DNA from: Nephrocerus scutellatus
Lineage: Eukaryota > Arthropoda > Insecta > Diptera > Pipunculidae
Length of the DNA stretch: 64,000 nucleotides
Reading direction: 5' to 3'
NCBI GenBank assembly: GCA_947095585.1
Contig: OX352764.1
Span: 8,789,001-8,853,000, forward strand
Every line of letters begins with the position of its first letter. Position 1 is the first letter of the stretch. Below the pieces are notes generated by a model. The model did no database searches. It had not been told where the DNA came from and saw only the letters and a program-made list of their open reading frames with translations. Shown here piece after piece: positions 1 to 14,000 of this stretch. The position numbers and the translations under genes are program-made.

Positions 1-617
1 GTCACATGATTGATAATCTTATTTATTCTTTCTGTAGAATAAAATAAAGAAAACACTCATAGTTGTAGCAACGACTATAATCCTACGGCAGTCGATTAAA
101 TTCTTGAAACCGAAACTCGAAAAAATCCTTTTCAAGCTAGCTACTTTGTGAATGTGTCATTGTGAATGTCAATGTCAAACGAGATTTTGTAGCTGGAACA
201 CGGAATTATCATCAGCTGAAATTTTTATGCATATGTAAAGTTGTTTTTGAACAACAAATAGGAAAATCAATAACGTACAGTGTGTTTGTTATATCACAGT
301 GTAAATGCCGTAAGTTTAAGTTAGCGCTCATTTCATATATTCTTTAGTTGCATTGCTATTGCTGTACACACTCTCTTTAAAATTAACTCTTTAGATGCGC
401 ATGCATAGAAACGTGAAACATGAATAGGAGGTGCATATAATATATTTCAAGAGCAAATTTGAGGATTTCAAAACTTTGTTTATGTTTGCTATATTGCTAT
501 ATATGAAACAGAGTCAAGAGCAAATTTCAGGATTGCCATGTCACTTATCTAAAGGTACATACTTAACATTTTTGCTGTAAATACCAAATCAAGGTATTAG
601 TATGCTCACTATACGCT

Positions 618-705
618 CTTAATTATATGTATAATAATTCTTAATTATATGTATAATAATTCTTAATTATATGTATAATAATTCTTAATTATATGTATAA
701 TAATT
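618..705. repeat. 22-bp tandem repeat, four copies
   Basis: Four consecutive 22-base units (cttaattatatgtataataa plus tt) run without interruption from 618 to 705. The units look identical by eye, so the array is young. It lies in the AT-rich region upstream of the amino acid transporter gene. Confidence 0.95.
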
Positions 706-944
706 TGAATGTTACATTTTATTAATCGCGAGCTCGAACGGCGAAACTAACATTCAGAGCAGGAGGAAGACATTTTTTTTTCGGCGAGCGTTTCTACATT
801 CGCCTGTTTGTACGTTTGTACATTTGACAGTTTGTCATGTCGTATATCTCGGCTTCTACCAGTCAAGATTTGATGGGACTTATTTTAAAACAATTGGTTA
901 GCGCTCGGCACGCAATGACGTATTTTTTTTATTCATCGGGGTTA

Positions 945-1300
945 CTACCCTGAGAAAAATACTCAATCTACGCATCGCTATCGACATTTTTAAGTCTAGC
1001 GGTATGCAAAGATAAAGATTTCCGTCAGAAATCGCTTATGACTAAAAGACCTACATTTAACGTTGTATACTATTAAGCTTTTAAGATAATTCAGTCTATA
1101 GACTTAATCACAACGAAATACATTTGTGCGGGTATATAGTCACTCGCATAGCTCGTGTGTCTATAGATGTGGAAAGTTTTTGGTAGGAACGATTTTCAGT
1201 ACAGTACTACTCCCAAGTTAAAATACACGTTTTGGTAAAATTGTTAAAAAGTCAAATCTGACAACATAGCACACAAACCGCACCTTCAATTTAATGCCAT
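945..1300 (+). repeat. Dispersed repeat A, copy 1 (non-coding)
   Basis: About 350 bases match, in inverted orientation, the sequence at about 20680-21040 inside the PI-PLC gene intron. Shared blocks include cttatgact followed by acatttaacgttg, cttttaagataattcagt and ttggtaggaacgattttcag. There is no coding capacity. It behaves like a non-autonomous DNA transposon, although terminal repeats are not obvious. Confidence 0.8.
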
Positions 1301-2026
1301 ATTCCAAAAGATGAATTGAGAAGCTTTCCGTGGCAATCTGTTTGTCTGACATTGACAATCTCCCAGCTAACGTTTACATTGCACTTTACAGATCACAGTT
1401 AACTAAACCCAGTTTGAAAGAGAAATTGTTTTGGTATAGGTGTATTCGAATTGTATACTTGTTTTGTATAACTTTTATATGGTTAATAAACTCTTCGATT
1501 TTTCTCTTTTAGCTAAGTATATATTTGCTCAGCAGTGTCACTCACACTAACAGTTTTGCTGTCGCAGGCGCAGCAAGCAGTTCGGAACTCGTGTATCATC
1601 CAGTATCATCACATAGTAAATATAAATAGTATTGCAATTTTTCCAGACACGCTGGTTGGGTTTTCCATTTGCGGGTTCTTACCTTGTTAGTTTGGCATTG
1701 GCAGTCGGCAGTCGGCACTCGGCATTGGTATCGGTATCAATAATTGTAATTGTTGATTAGTTGTGCCTGTGCGTGAAGATTCTTTTGCGCTGGGCGTATT
1801 TTTTTAGAGTTTACGTTCGCATAATTCCATTTTTTACATACCACGCGCATTAAATTTGTGAGTAATTTTCTAAATGATATTCGTAATTAAACAATTACCA
1901 TGAATCGGCAAATGTGTTAAGCGTTGTCATTGAATAAACCGTGTAAACTGTAAACTTTGTAATTATTTTATTGGCATTTCCGATGACGGTTTAAGAATAA
2001 CGAATTTGCAAAAAAATTCAATCAAA

Positions 2027-5000
2027 ATGTCCCAAAAGCATTCAAACGGCGTTACCACCTCACTGGTAGAGCTACCAAAATTGCTGCCAGCGGATTTGAA
2101 TTTCGATCATCGAGCAAGCAGTGAAGATGTCAGTGACCCTGGAGAAAAAATCGTACTTAAACGCAAACTGACGTTAATAAATGGTGTAGCTATCATTGTT
2201 GGAACTATTATTGGTTCCGGCATTTTTATCGCTCCAACTGGGGTCTTCTTTTATACAGAGTAAGTAAATTTGTTATCCTATCGATACAAGCAAACAATTC
2301 TTGTGTTTATTACTTTAATAAACAAATGAAGATAAATGATATTTTTGTCGAAAGGCTGCGACAAATAATTCATTTTAGGTTGTTGTGCAGTATTTTCGTA
2401 GTTATTAGAATTTTAAACAAATCCAACGCTGTATCGCAAAACAAAACACGCTTCCAACTTTTACACAATAAACACTAAGCGCTTTCACGTTTTTAACAAT
2501 CAAGTGAAAGCGACATTGGAATGGATGGTATCAGAATTCAGAACCCCAAATCTTCTTTAGCATGATTGGACAAGGTGCAAGGAAATTAATATCTTTACTA
2601 GAAAAAATTATCTGCTGTGTTCATTTTAATATCAGAGAAAATTTTTATATCTTACCTGAATACTCCATTGTAGTCGACATGTCTCATGTTTAAAGATAAT
2701 AATAATAATAACTAGAGCTGCCAGAAAACATTCTGTACATTTTTTTAGAGTTAAAAGATCATATCCGAGTATCAAAGTAAAAAAACGACTCACAGAAATA
2801 CTTTTATCTCGGAGAATAAAAAAGGCATATCTTTATTTTGACAGTTAAATTATCTCTCCGAGAACTCCGACATAAAAAACATGTCCTTTGTGAAACAGTC
2901 CCTGAAATTGTGATATTTACGATAGTGCCTTGACTTAAGATCTGAACAATTAGATGTAGATCCAAAAATATTAAGATTAACTGTTTGGTTTATGACAATG
3001 TTTTGAGTGCTAGTTATTCAGGGCGAGCAACCGTACGATAATTTCACATAGCGTACGATGTAATATCACATAGTATCGTACGTAAAAATACGATAATTTT
3101 GAGTATCGAAGAAATTAAGATAATGGTATTTTAGATATAAATTTTGGTTTGAAAATTTACATCCTTGTGCGCGATTATGAAATTTCCAGCATGTCTCTGA
3201 CCAATCTGACACTTTGTTGACGTTGGCTAGTCAGCTAGTAGAGCAATAAATAAATAGCGTATTTATTATTGACATTGTGATTGTCAAAAGGTTTTATTTA
3301 AAAAATAAAATGTGAGGCTGTTTCAGAAACAAAAACTTATTTCAAACTTATTGACTTATTTGTTGCCATCATAATTAAATCAGTAAAATTGTCCTAATTG
3401 CTTAATTTTGCTTAAATACAATAAAAATTCGCCCTTGGTACGATAATCGTCGCCTTCAGGGTGGCTAACACTGTAGTTAGCCCTTAGCTAGGCTCTGTCT
3501 TAATTAAACAGTCATCATGCGATCTGGCGATAAGCGATGATGTGTCCACATTGCGATCAGGCGACGTCATTGCACTCGAAATATCACCTCAGTACATGTT
3601 AAGTGGTAAGTGGTTAAGTTTTGTAGATGAAATGACGTTCAGTAAGGAAGATGTTGCATTCTTCCTTGGAGCTGTTTTCGTTGTTCAAGAACCCTCCTAA
3701 AAAGAAAATCTGCAAACGATATATACAAAAGCCGATGTAAACTAGCAGAGCTTTTATCAATCAAAAATTATTTATTTTTATTTATTTATTTCGATACTAC
3801 AAAAAAATAAAGACTTATGTCTTCTTTACAAAGTATAAGTAAATGTGTGAGGGAATTAATTATAATTTAATATTATTCAATTTGAATTGTAAATTACCAT
3901 AAGTTAAAAGTGGTAATAAATTGTGTGTGAGATGAAATGGTTGGTGACGCATGAACGTCATAATTTTTCGTTTATCTTTTGTGACACTCGTTCCCCTTGT
4001 CAATAGCATGTGATTAGCCTCCTGCATGAGGCAACAGGTAATAGCGAACCGATTCGATCGCAGTGACATTAAAAGTGCACTAACACCACCCCCAGAATGT
4101 CAGCAGCAACATTTGATTACATCTGCAAAGAAAACAAACGAATAATAAGATCGGCATTTGATGCTAGAAAACTATTTACTACTTTTTTTCTTAATAACAA
4201 TGTTTAAAAGTTAATTGCAATTGCAACTTTTAGTTTCTTGGAAACACTCCCGCAAACTATATCACGTTTAAATTTGATTTTTAGGTCTCTCTTCGTTTAT
4301 TCCACAAAATTTTATTTAAATGCCTTTCATTTATTAATTATTCTTCGAATTGCATCATTTTTACTTTGCGATGGCGCGTCCAAAAACAAATTTGTCTGAT
4401 TATTGATTTTAAGCGATCAAACGTCTACGCGTCGCGTTGTTCGATCAAACCGATGTTCGATAAATGTAAACGACGCGAGCGTACTAATCGGGCGATTGCG
4501 TTTTGGTTCTTAATAGGACACGTTATAAGATTAACGAAGTTTAATATTTTACGCGAACATCGCCAAAATGAACGATGACTGTCTAATTAGGACAGGACGA
4601 GACATAACTACAGCAAGTACTAAACTTACTGCCAGCATTTTCGAACGAAGGCAGCAAAGGTAAAGGACTAGAAAACAAGACAAAGATAAAAAAATTGAAA
4701 TCCTTGATTGACTTGCTAGATTAATTTAAGAAAGTAATGTTCATTATGATATACAGAAAACGATGAGTCAATTTCGGGTAAATAACATACAATCAGGTTA
4801 TTTAATGTCGTGTTTTTTTTTTTGTTTAAAAATCTGCCGTAGATTGATTTTTTGGCTGTCAAGTTGTTCGTTTATTCCAAAAAACCAATCTACGGTAGAT
4901 TGGATTTCCCCTCAAACAGATCTTGATATTTTGGGAGATTTACCCCTCTTCTCATTTACTGCAACAACAACACATGCAACAAAACAATGTAAACAAAAGA

Positions 5001-8000
5001 TTCTCGGCTTTCGTGTTCGTTTTTTTGAGAAAAAATCTACGATCGACCACAGATTGCTATAACAAAAAAAAACAAGACATAAGATTTAAGCAAATAACTC
5101 GACTTTGGGGTGTTTTTAAACATTTTACTAATGAAAAGGAAGATTAAAGTGTCATTAAACAAAACACCATTTACAAGAGAAAAAGTTTTCTTAAAAATGA
5201 TACCATACGGATCAATTTAATGTTTGCTTTTAGATAAAAACAATTGCTTGCTCTTTGTCATACATTCCCACAATAAGTGGGTAGGTAAATCATGCAATAA
5301 TGTACTTACAAAAGTGGTGACAAGCTGCGCAATAAGCTTGCTAAGCCACTTTATTCTTATCTTGAAAAAATATAATATGTATAGGTTTCTGCTTTAAAAT
5401 TATAAGTCGTATTTCTTGAGTCACTAATTACTTTACTTAGAACTTAGCTATTTTCGTTATGCTAAAGAAAAACGTAACATCTGTCTTGATATCGTTTTGA
5501 CAGGACACCATATATTGCAGCATAAAATGTTGCTAGCATTCATTAACTGGGAACTATTTTAAAATGTAGAAGATTATGTTTCGAAAATTCACATTGTTAT
5601 CTACTAGAATTAACCCTTAAGAATTGCAGAGCACTGCAGCTCTATACATACGAGGGCGGACTGAAAAGTAATCGGTCTAGGCAAGAAAACAGAACTCTTT
5701 GCGGCAAAATGAAATTAATTCTCAATAAATTCTCCTTTTAGATAATACATTTCGTCAAACGACATTCAAATTTTACGACACCCTCCAAATAATACGATTT
5801 CTAAAAGCCATTAAAATAGGCCTTGTCTTGGTGGAAGAGCACTTATTTCTTCTCCGCTTAAGCTTCAAATCGGCATCGAATCGAACCCACAGCTCAGCAT
5901 AATATACGACGACGATTGTTTTGCCCTTTTCAACATATCTAAAAAAAATGGTTCTGGAATTGTTGGCCGACAGACCCACCCTAGCCTTTTTCAGCTTCAA
6001 AGTTCCTTTGTCGCTGAGATGTTGTGATGGATCTATGTTTCGTCCATAGTTACAAAACGGCGCAAAAACTCATTTGAAGTTGTCAGACGATCGTGCTTGT
6101 TATCAACAGAAAGCAAACACGGCAACCAACTGGCAGCGATCTTTGTCAGTCCCAAATATGCATGCAATATATTCTTCGCTCGTTCACGTGAAATAACCAC
6201 AACCTCAGCAATCTCAAAGACATTTACTCGTCGATCGTCAGTTGCCATACTATGGATTTTATCGATCAATTTTGTGCGTTGGGTATGTAATCCCGCATCC
6301 AGCATCCCAAAGTCTCGAATCCCTAATTCCCGCGTAGGAAAATCCCGCATCCCGCATTAATAGTTTACGAGAAACGGTTTTTAAAAGGAAAAACTTAAAT
6401 ATCACATTGTTTTGTATTTACGGGACTTTGTATATGCGGGATTTAGTACTTACGTGATTATATTATTTTACGGGATTTTGTCATGCGGTATATTGAGCCA
6501 CTCCCCATTTCTGGTGTGATGATCCATTTTGGACGGCCTGGACGTTCATCGTCCAAAATGCTCGTACGACTGCGCTGTACAATATTTTATTGATGATGTC
6601 AAAGGTGCGAGTCCCCATAAACATTGGTATTGATCTCATCGAACGTTTTCTTTTTTGAAAACAAGTATCTTAGCACGATATTCAATTTGATTCGTTTTTG
6701 TAAAAACAAGGTTGTTCGCTTTCAATGACTGCCATACACAAACTAAATGACGCAGCTGACAGAAAATTTGACAGAAACATTTGAAGGATAGTATTTACCT
6801 TAGCCAACATTGCTTTGTACTTGTAGCGCTATCTCTTGCCTAGACCGATTACTTTTCAGCACGCCCTCTTATAAAAAAATGGAGGAGATGTATGTCTTCT
6901 CAAAAATTATTTAATATTTATATTTTAATATTTGCTTTTAGATAAAAAAAACACTTTTGTTTGCTTAAGACAATAAAATGTGGGTTAAAAACTTGTTCGC
7001 TTTACAATTGTAAGTCGTATTTCTTGAATTACTATTGCTTTACTTAGAAAAATATGACTACCTTCATTATATGGTTAAAAAAAGGTATCGGTTCTACAGA
7101 ACAACATAAACCCCATCATAAAATGTTGCTGACAATCACTGGAAACTATTTTAAAATTTCGAGGATCATATTTTGGAAAATTCACATTTTAAGCTCTTAG
7201 AATGAAGCTCAAGAATTGCGGGGCACTACAACTCTATACTTACTTGTATGGAATCGAATAAATACGCGAAGTAATATGAGTTGTTTTCGAATTGAAAATC
7301 TATTTGCAACGACGATGTCTCGTATGTATGCCCTTTTATAACTCAATTAGTACGCCGAAGAGTTGAAAAACAATAACTTTTAAAAGGCAAATAATAAAGA
7401 ACACGGTAGGTAATAATAGGGCGCTCACTATTTAATGTAAGGCCGAAAATCTATGGGCCTTAAATTAATATAAATATTTCCGCTATTGGATGTAGACAAA
7501 CTATACACACACAAACATCTCAGTCACAATATCACCAAAAACCACTTACAAGTTACGTTCAAGGGACCAATATATTTCTTTAATTCTTCAATTAAATAAT
7601 TGGTAGCCACTTGGAGAAAATTGATATTACCAGCATCTCACATATTTTAATGGACGAATCAATCTGGCATAATACAATCTTCAGCGAATATTGCATCAGA
7701 AATAACCTTCATAGGTTCATCAAACGTCACAAGAAAGCAATGATGTTAAACAGTTTATTGTTATGTACTATGAGTCCAATCCATTTGCGGGTTAAAGTTT
7801 GAATTTCACTCTATTGGTTTTGGGTTGGGTTTTGCTTTCCATGTAAGCGTCGTATTAAGTAGATAGGTATTGTTGGCGATCCCGAGCTTGAACTCAGTGG
7901 ATTTACACATGATGAAGTAAATAGCTTTTTTTTCTTCACCCTTCTTTACCCCACCGTTCTCCTTCTCTAGCAGTGATCAAAACCTAAAGAACTCTATATC

Positions 8001-11000
8001 GAATATTGGCCCAAATAATCATGAATTTAGAAGTGTCACTGAAGAGAAGTTGTGGCACGCAATATGTCGAATGCTACGGGACTAGATTCTATTTCAGTCA
8101 TATTTTGTCTGATTTCATGCTATCTTCTCCACATTATAAACAATGTGTTTTCATTATCTACTTTCCCATCCTTTTTGAAAGCCGATTCATACGAAAAATA
8201 ATCCGGCTCATGTATCTGATCTTAAACCTATAAGTATATTACCTGCATTATCCAAAATTTTGGAATGAATGATAAAAGATTAGTTGGTTGAAACTGTCTA
8301 CATACTAATCAAAGTGAGTTTAGAAAATCTCATAGCTTATCAACTACTATTATTGATTTGACAGATTTTATAACCGTGTTAACACTGATAAAAATATGGC
8401 TACCTTAGTCATTCTCCTTGACTTCAGTAAGGCATTCGATAGCATTACCCATAACTTATTACTTTCAAAATTAAGTAGCTTCTTTTCCATGTTTAGCTCA
8501 GTAGTTAGGTGATCCCTTCGTATCTGTCGGGCAGAACCTAGTGTGTCTCCATTGCAGGCGAAAACTCCGCGTTTGCACCAATAACTAGAGGAGTCCCATA
8601 GGCTACTATCTTGCGGCCTATCTTGTTCAGCCTCTTTATAAATGATCTGTATTAAAGCATTGTCGGATACATTTGTTTGCAGATGATGAATAAGTTGGTT
8701 ATGGCAGAAGTCTTTATAATCCCGTGGTAGATGTATCTTACCTCAATGATGATCTAATCTAACTGGGCCTCGACGAATCAGCTTATTCTGAATCTCATTA
8801 AAAGCCAAGCTATTGCATTCAACAGTGGGCGCCGTGGCTCAGCGGTAATGCACATGGATGCTGAGCAGGAGGTTCAGGTTCGAATCCCAGCAACACCAAA
8901 AGTATTTTTCACTGTGTCCCACCTCTCGCGAATGGGTGACAAACGTTCCGAGAGCCTTAAATTGTAGGTCCCTTCCATTTGTGTCCAAAAATTAACATGT
9001 GCAGCACAAATGGTCGCGAGAAGAGTTAGGCATTGGACCGCAATGGTCTGTCGCGCCAAATATTATTTATTGCATTCAACAAGTATCGAGCTTGTCTCCA
9101 AATCCAGCTCTCTAATAAAGTGGGGTGCTTGGTATTTAATCTATCGTGGGATTTGCACATTAGAGGAGTTTGATCAATTTAACGTGAGCTCTACCTGGTA
9201 AAAGATACTCGTACCTTGTTACTCCAGATAAAGACAAAGCTGGTCCAATCATTGGTTATGCCGCTCTTCAACTATGGTATTGAGGTATATACTGATAGTA
9301 TGGGCAATCTACATTGTCTAAAAGTTTTTTTTAAATTCGTGTGTGCGGTTTATTTATTCCCTAAGACTATATGACCATATCTTAGCTCTATCTTTTCGTT
9401 TCTTGGGGATAAAGTGAACAATTATCAAAATATATAAAAATGGTGTAAAAAATTTCTGTGCGCGCATCAGTTGAGAACGGCTAAACCGATTTGGCTCAAT
9501 CTTTTGTTGCGTTCGCAATCGCCAGGAGATGGTTCTTACGAAAGAACATTTTGGGAAAATCCACCGGAAAATAATTCACGCGTATCCGGTTTAGAAGAAA
9601 GGAGAAAAATTGGAAAATCTGAGTGGAAAACTTGGAAACTTTCGAAAAATTGAAGCAATTTGGGGCGGAACGAAGTTCGCCGGGTCAGCTAGTATTGTTA
9701 TAAATATATTATTATATTTTACGCTTAATTATCCTAAGATGTAAAAAAAATATGCCTTAGTTTCATTTCCCAATTTTAACCCACAGATCTGTTGGGGCGT
9801 CACTGTTAATTTGGACTGCATGCGGCATACTATCGACAATTGGCGCCTTGTGCTATGCAGAATTAGGGACCAGTATTACCAGATCAGGCGGTGACTACGC
9901 ATATTTGCTGGTTGCATTCGGACCACTTGTTGGTTTCCTACGATTATGGATTGCGTTGTTAATTATCCGTCCGACAACTCAGGTTAGTTAAAATGTATAA
10001 AATATAATAATGTTTTGAACTTATCAACATCTAAGCATAGTGCTATTATCACAAATCCGTTCATTCAGCCAATTCGCTTGTTTGTGGAGGCTGGGTGTGA
10101 TCAATGGAAAAATTCTAGGAATCGCACTGATATATTACAATTAACTGAATACAATTCAGAAATTAAAGCCAACTGGCTGGTGAGTATCAATTCAATTGAT
10201 ATTAAATTGAATTAAATTCCTGCAAATTTTGTTGTCGGGAGTAAAATATTCAAGGCATCACTATTACGACGTACATACGAGTATGAGTGGGGCTAAGGAG
10301 CTACACCCGTACCCGCTAATCATTCATGAATTTAATTTCGTATATTGATGAAAAGGAAGAAATGAAATTTCAGGTTTTTAAAACCTATAATGGTTGATAT
10401 TATAAAGAATTGAAGAACATGAATAAGCATAGTAGTAAGGAATACTGCTCGACTTTCGCTTAATGTTTAATACTTTTTTGTGTTGGAAAAAAGTATTAGT
10501 ATTGCAACTAATAAATTGTTATCAACTATAAAATATTTAAATACATATTACTCTTCTTCTATTTACAGACAATCGTTGCATTAACCTTCGCCCAATATGC
10601 AGCCAAACCATTTTTCGAAGACTGCTCACCGCCTGATTCTGCGGTCAAAATTTTATCAGCAATTTGTTTATGTAAGCTAAGCTGGTTTCGATGAATATTA
10701 AAACAAGAATTACAAAATAAACATATAGTAGTAAATGATTTTATTGCAATGTACCAAGTAATGTGAGAAATGAGATGATATAGCAACTGTGTTTTCTTAC
10801 AGAGCTGAACGTTAGACACATCAATAACTTAAGTCTTTGCTTAGAACTTATTATTTATCGTTATTGCATTTAATTTATTCTACTTTATTGTATTTTTCCA
10901 CAATGCAGGTTTCCTGACTGCTATTAATTGCATGTCCGTCAAATGGTCGATGAAAGTTCAAGATATTTTCACAGCTGGCAAACTAATCGCACTGATTATG

Positions 11001-14000
11001 ATCATTTTTGCTGGAATATATCGTATGGCGACTGGAGATCTAGAGAAATTCGACAACATGTGGGAAGGAACATACAATGTAGCCAATATCGGATTTGCCT
11101 TCTACTCCGGTTTGTTTGCATTTGGCGGTTGGAATTATTTGAATTTCGTCACCGAGGAGTTGCAAAATCCATACAAGTGAGTGTTGACGCATAAAGCATA
11201 TGAAAGATTCACTATTTACATGAAAATGCAGGCTAAATTAATTATAATAAAACAAGACTTGCCTAATACTTCATGTTCTACTTCAGTTACATTCTATGTC
11301 AAATAACAACTTGTTGAATGCATCGTATTCGAAGAAGGTGTAGGAGGAAGTCATTAAAAACTGCACCCTCCAACCACACTCCGAAAGTATAACTTTTCTT
11401 AAATAAAGGCAGATATAGAATATCTTCTGAACTCACTTAAAAAGGCGATGCGATGACGTCAATTTGTGTGGAAATCGCACTGCCACCACCAATTGATATG
11501 CCATGAAATATCATCCCACGTTTGCCTGTTCTTTGCGTAAAGATAATATTGTTTGCAACTCATCGACAATGTTAGAGCTCATTTATTTAAGTGGAATCCT
11601 TTCAATTTTCAGTCCGGTAGTTCCATTATTTCTTTTCGATTTATCCTTGCCTCGTCGACGATAAATCTTGCGTCGTTAGGAAAGTCAAATTGCTGATAAC
11701 AGTGAAAAAGTTATATCTGTTTGTTGTGACCAGATAGCGCATCTGTTCTGTGTATTTGCAGATAACTCATTTGTTGTGATTTTTCTGTGCAGCTATTTAC
11801 GAAAGCTTCCATTTTTTAAATTTTTGTTCTGGAGGGAGGAAGTTGCAGAGATAGCAGCCATCTTTTATTTAGCTGCTCTGCTACTTTTATTCGGTACATT
11901 AAATCGATAATCCACTGCGAGACATCCACTTCTTCTTCGGTTTAAAGAAGCGGTAAGTTGTGTTTTGTGTGTTTTTTTTTGTTACTATGTGTAGTTTCAG
12001 AGTGGATCTTAGCAACATACGTGGGCTGAGATCAAAATTTTTCGCTGTGTACCCCCATGTCCATGTACACAGTCCAGCAATTGTGGCACTGAGTGAAACT
12101 CAGGTATCTGTGAATTCCGATAGGTCATAGGTCCCCAACTCAGCCAATATTCCAATCCTATTGTATCATTTAAAGAAGCCCCAACTTAGACATTAATTCA
12201 ACTCATAACGAGTTTGATGCACTTTCTGATTCAATTCAAGAATTGTCTCAAAATTTAACACTGAAATCGTTATTGCGGGCGATTTCAATGTACACAATTC
12301 CGGGTTGCTTCGCCATTCTTGCCAGACATCACCCGAAGAAAGGTCTGTTGAGTTACTCGCAGAGTTTAATAACCTTACTCAGCTTGTAAATGATCCTACA
12401 AGAATACGCCAACACCTTTAACTTGTTCCTTACCTCTTGTCCTGATAATTACTCAGTCAATGTTTTAACGCCTCTAGGCTCATCTGACCAGTGTATGTTA
12501 TCAGCTTATTTCTCGTTAATAAACCACGCAGTTAGAGGAAAAACTCACAAAAAAAAGTATGAATATACGAGAAAGCCAATTGGAACGGCCTTAAAAACTT
12601 CATTGGAAGTATTAACTGGTTGCTATTATTTCGCGATAGCAACGTGTATGCCGCGGCTGATGCGATCACAAACATAATCCTTTATCCCATTCAGGAATTA
12701 GTCTGTCAAACCAAAGGAAGATGGAAGGTATGACTCAAGCTGTAAGAGGCTTCTAGGAATAGAGAGGTATGCTTTCGGTTTTACCAAACAGTATAAACTT
12801 TTGGTCATTCGTAAAAAGAATCAAAAATACTGGCTCTCCGTCGATTCCAACGCTCATTTATAATGACATTCAAGCTGTGTGCAAGGCAAGGCAAATCTGT
12901 TTTCTGCGCATTTTGCAGTTAGCTTCACGCTTCCAGATTGTGTATTGCTACCGCCTGTACCTCCGAATATCGAACACTCTATGGTTTACATTCGTACTCA
13001 TGCAGCTGCTAGAGTTTTAAACGATCTCAAGACTCAGAAATCCGCTGGGCTAGCTATTGGCTTCTGGACTTTTTTCAAGAAGTTGGTAAAAAGCCTTTGT
13101 CCAGCCTATACCCACAAAAGTCGAGTCATCGTCTCCTTTTTCTTACCGACCCATAGCACTAAGATAAATTTTTTCTAAGGTAATGGAAACGCTGATTAAT
13201 TATTAGCTCATGAAATACCTTGAAACTCACGGAATCCTTAGTGACCGGCAGTACGGATTTCGTGGGTAACGTTTTACTGATGATTTGATGGCATATTTCA
13301 CCGAACAGTGGAACCGATCTTCGCATCAATTTGGTAAAAGCAAAGTCAATGCACTCGATATTTCCAAATGATTTGACAGAGTTTGGTATCGAGCTCTTTG
13401 TTCTAAAATTTTTTTATGACCTGTTATTCATTACTTCTAATCCAATTCACTCTTTCGTAGACGACAGCAATTTCAGCCACTCATATAAGTTTGAGGAACG
13501 TCCCTCAGCTTTTCATGTGGAACTCAAACAACTACATCTGTTAAGGACGTTAAATTCTGACCTGGACAGCATAATAAAATGGGGAGAAAATAATAGAGTA
13601 GAGTTCAACGCCTCCAAAACCCAATGCTGTCTGGAGTAGTATAAGCGATTTTTCGCCAAAAACTTGAGTGCGATTGTCATACCTGTTCAGTTGGGCCTAA
13701 GACTACCTTGCATATACTAAATAGCTCTAAATGCTCATCAATTCGGACGTACAGTTAAGTTCGTTTTTCAGACGTACGTGGAATGCTCTGCCAAGCTCTG
13801 TCTTTCTACATCGTTACGATCCACTAGCATTCAAAACACAGCTCATAGACATCTCCTATTTTCTGCTGCTTTTCCTCAACGCTCACGTTTTATAAGGCAT
13901 TATAAGGTTGCGAAAATAAAAAAAGCTGTACGTCAAATAATCAAATGTTTGACAAGCGAGCAATTGAGCCGGTAGTCGATTGCTTGCCCCTAGCTCATAC

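Larger units (their letters stand above)
1..2026. other. Upstream region of the SLC7 transporter, no gene
   Basis: I see no convincing coding sequence here. The stretch holds the 22-bp tandem array (618-705) and one copy of a dispersed repeat at about 945-1300 whose inverted partner lies near 20.7-21.0 kb. The last few hundred bases before 2027 are presumably promoter and 5' UTR of the transporter, but no clear TATA box or initiator can be picked out. The short ORFs at 162-347 and 1330-1512 have no recognisable motif. Confidence 0.6.
2260..9786 (+). other. Intron 1 of the transporter, transposon-filled
   Basis: The 7.5-kb intron starts with gtaagt and ends with cag. It contains MITE copy A (4806-5066), a direct repeat pair (5215-5650 and 6905-7240) around a mariner element (5651-6869), LINE fragments (about 8240-8824 and 9068-9250) interrupted by a SINE (8825-9067), and a Helitron 3' end (9692). 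I see no gene in 2260-4800 or 7240-8240. A TATCGATA motif (DREF-like) sits near 2279, about 20 bases inside the intron; its role is unknown. Confidence 0.8.

Noticed and set aside
4763..5147. Two overlapping ORFs of 74-99 codons
   Set aside because: They lie within MITE copy A.
8825..8900. A possible functional tRNA gene
   Set aside because: The head has Pol III boxes but cannot form a regular tRNA cloverleaf by eye and is followed by a SINE body with a target duplication.
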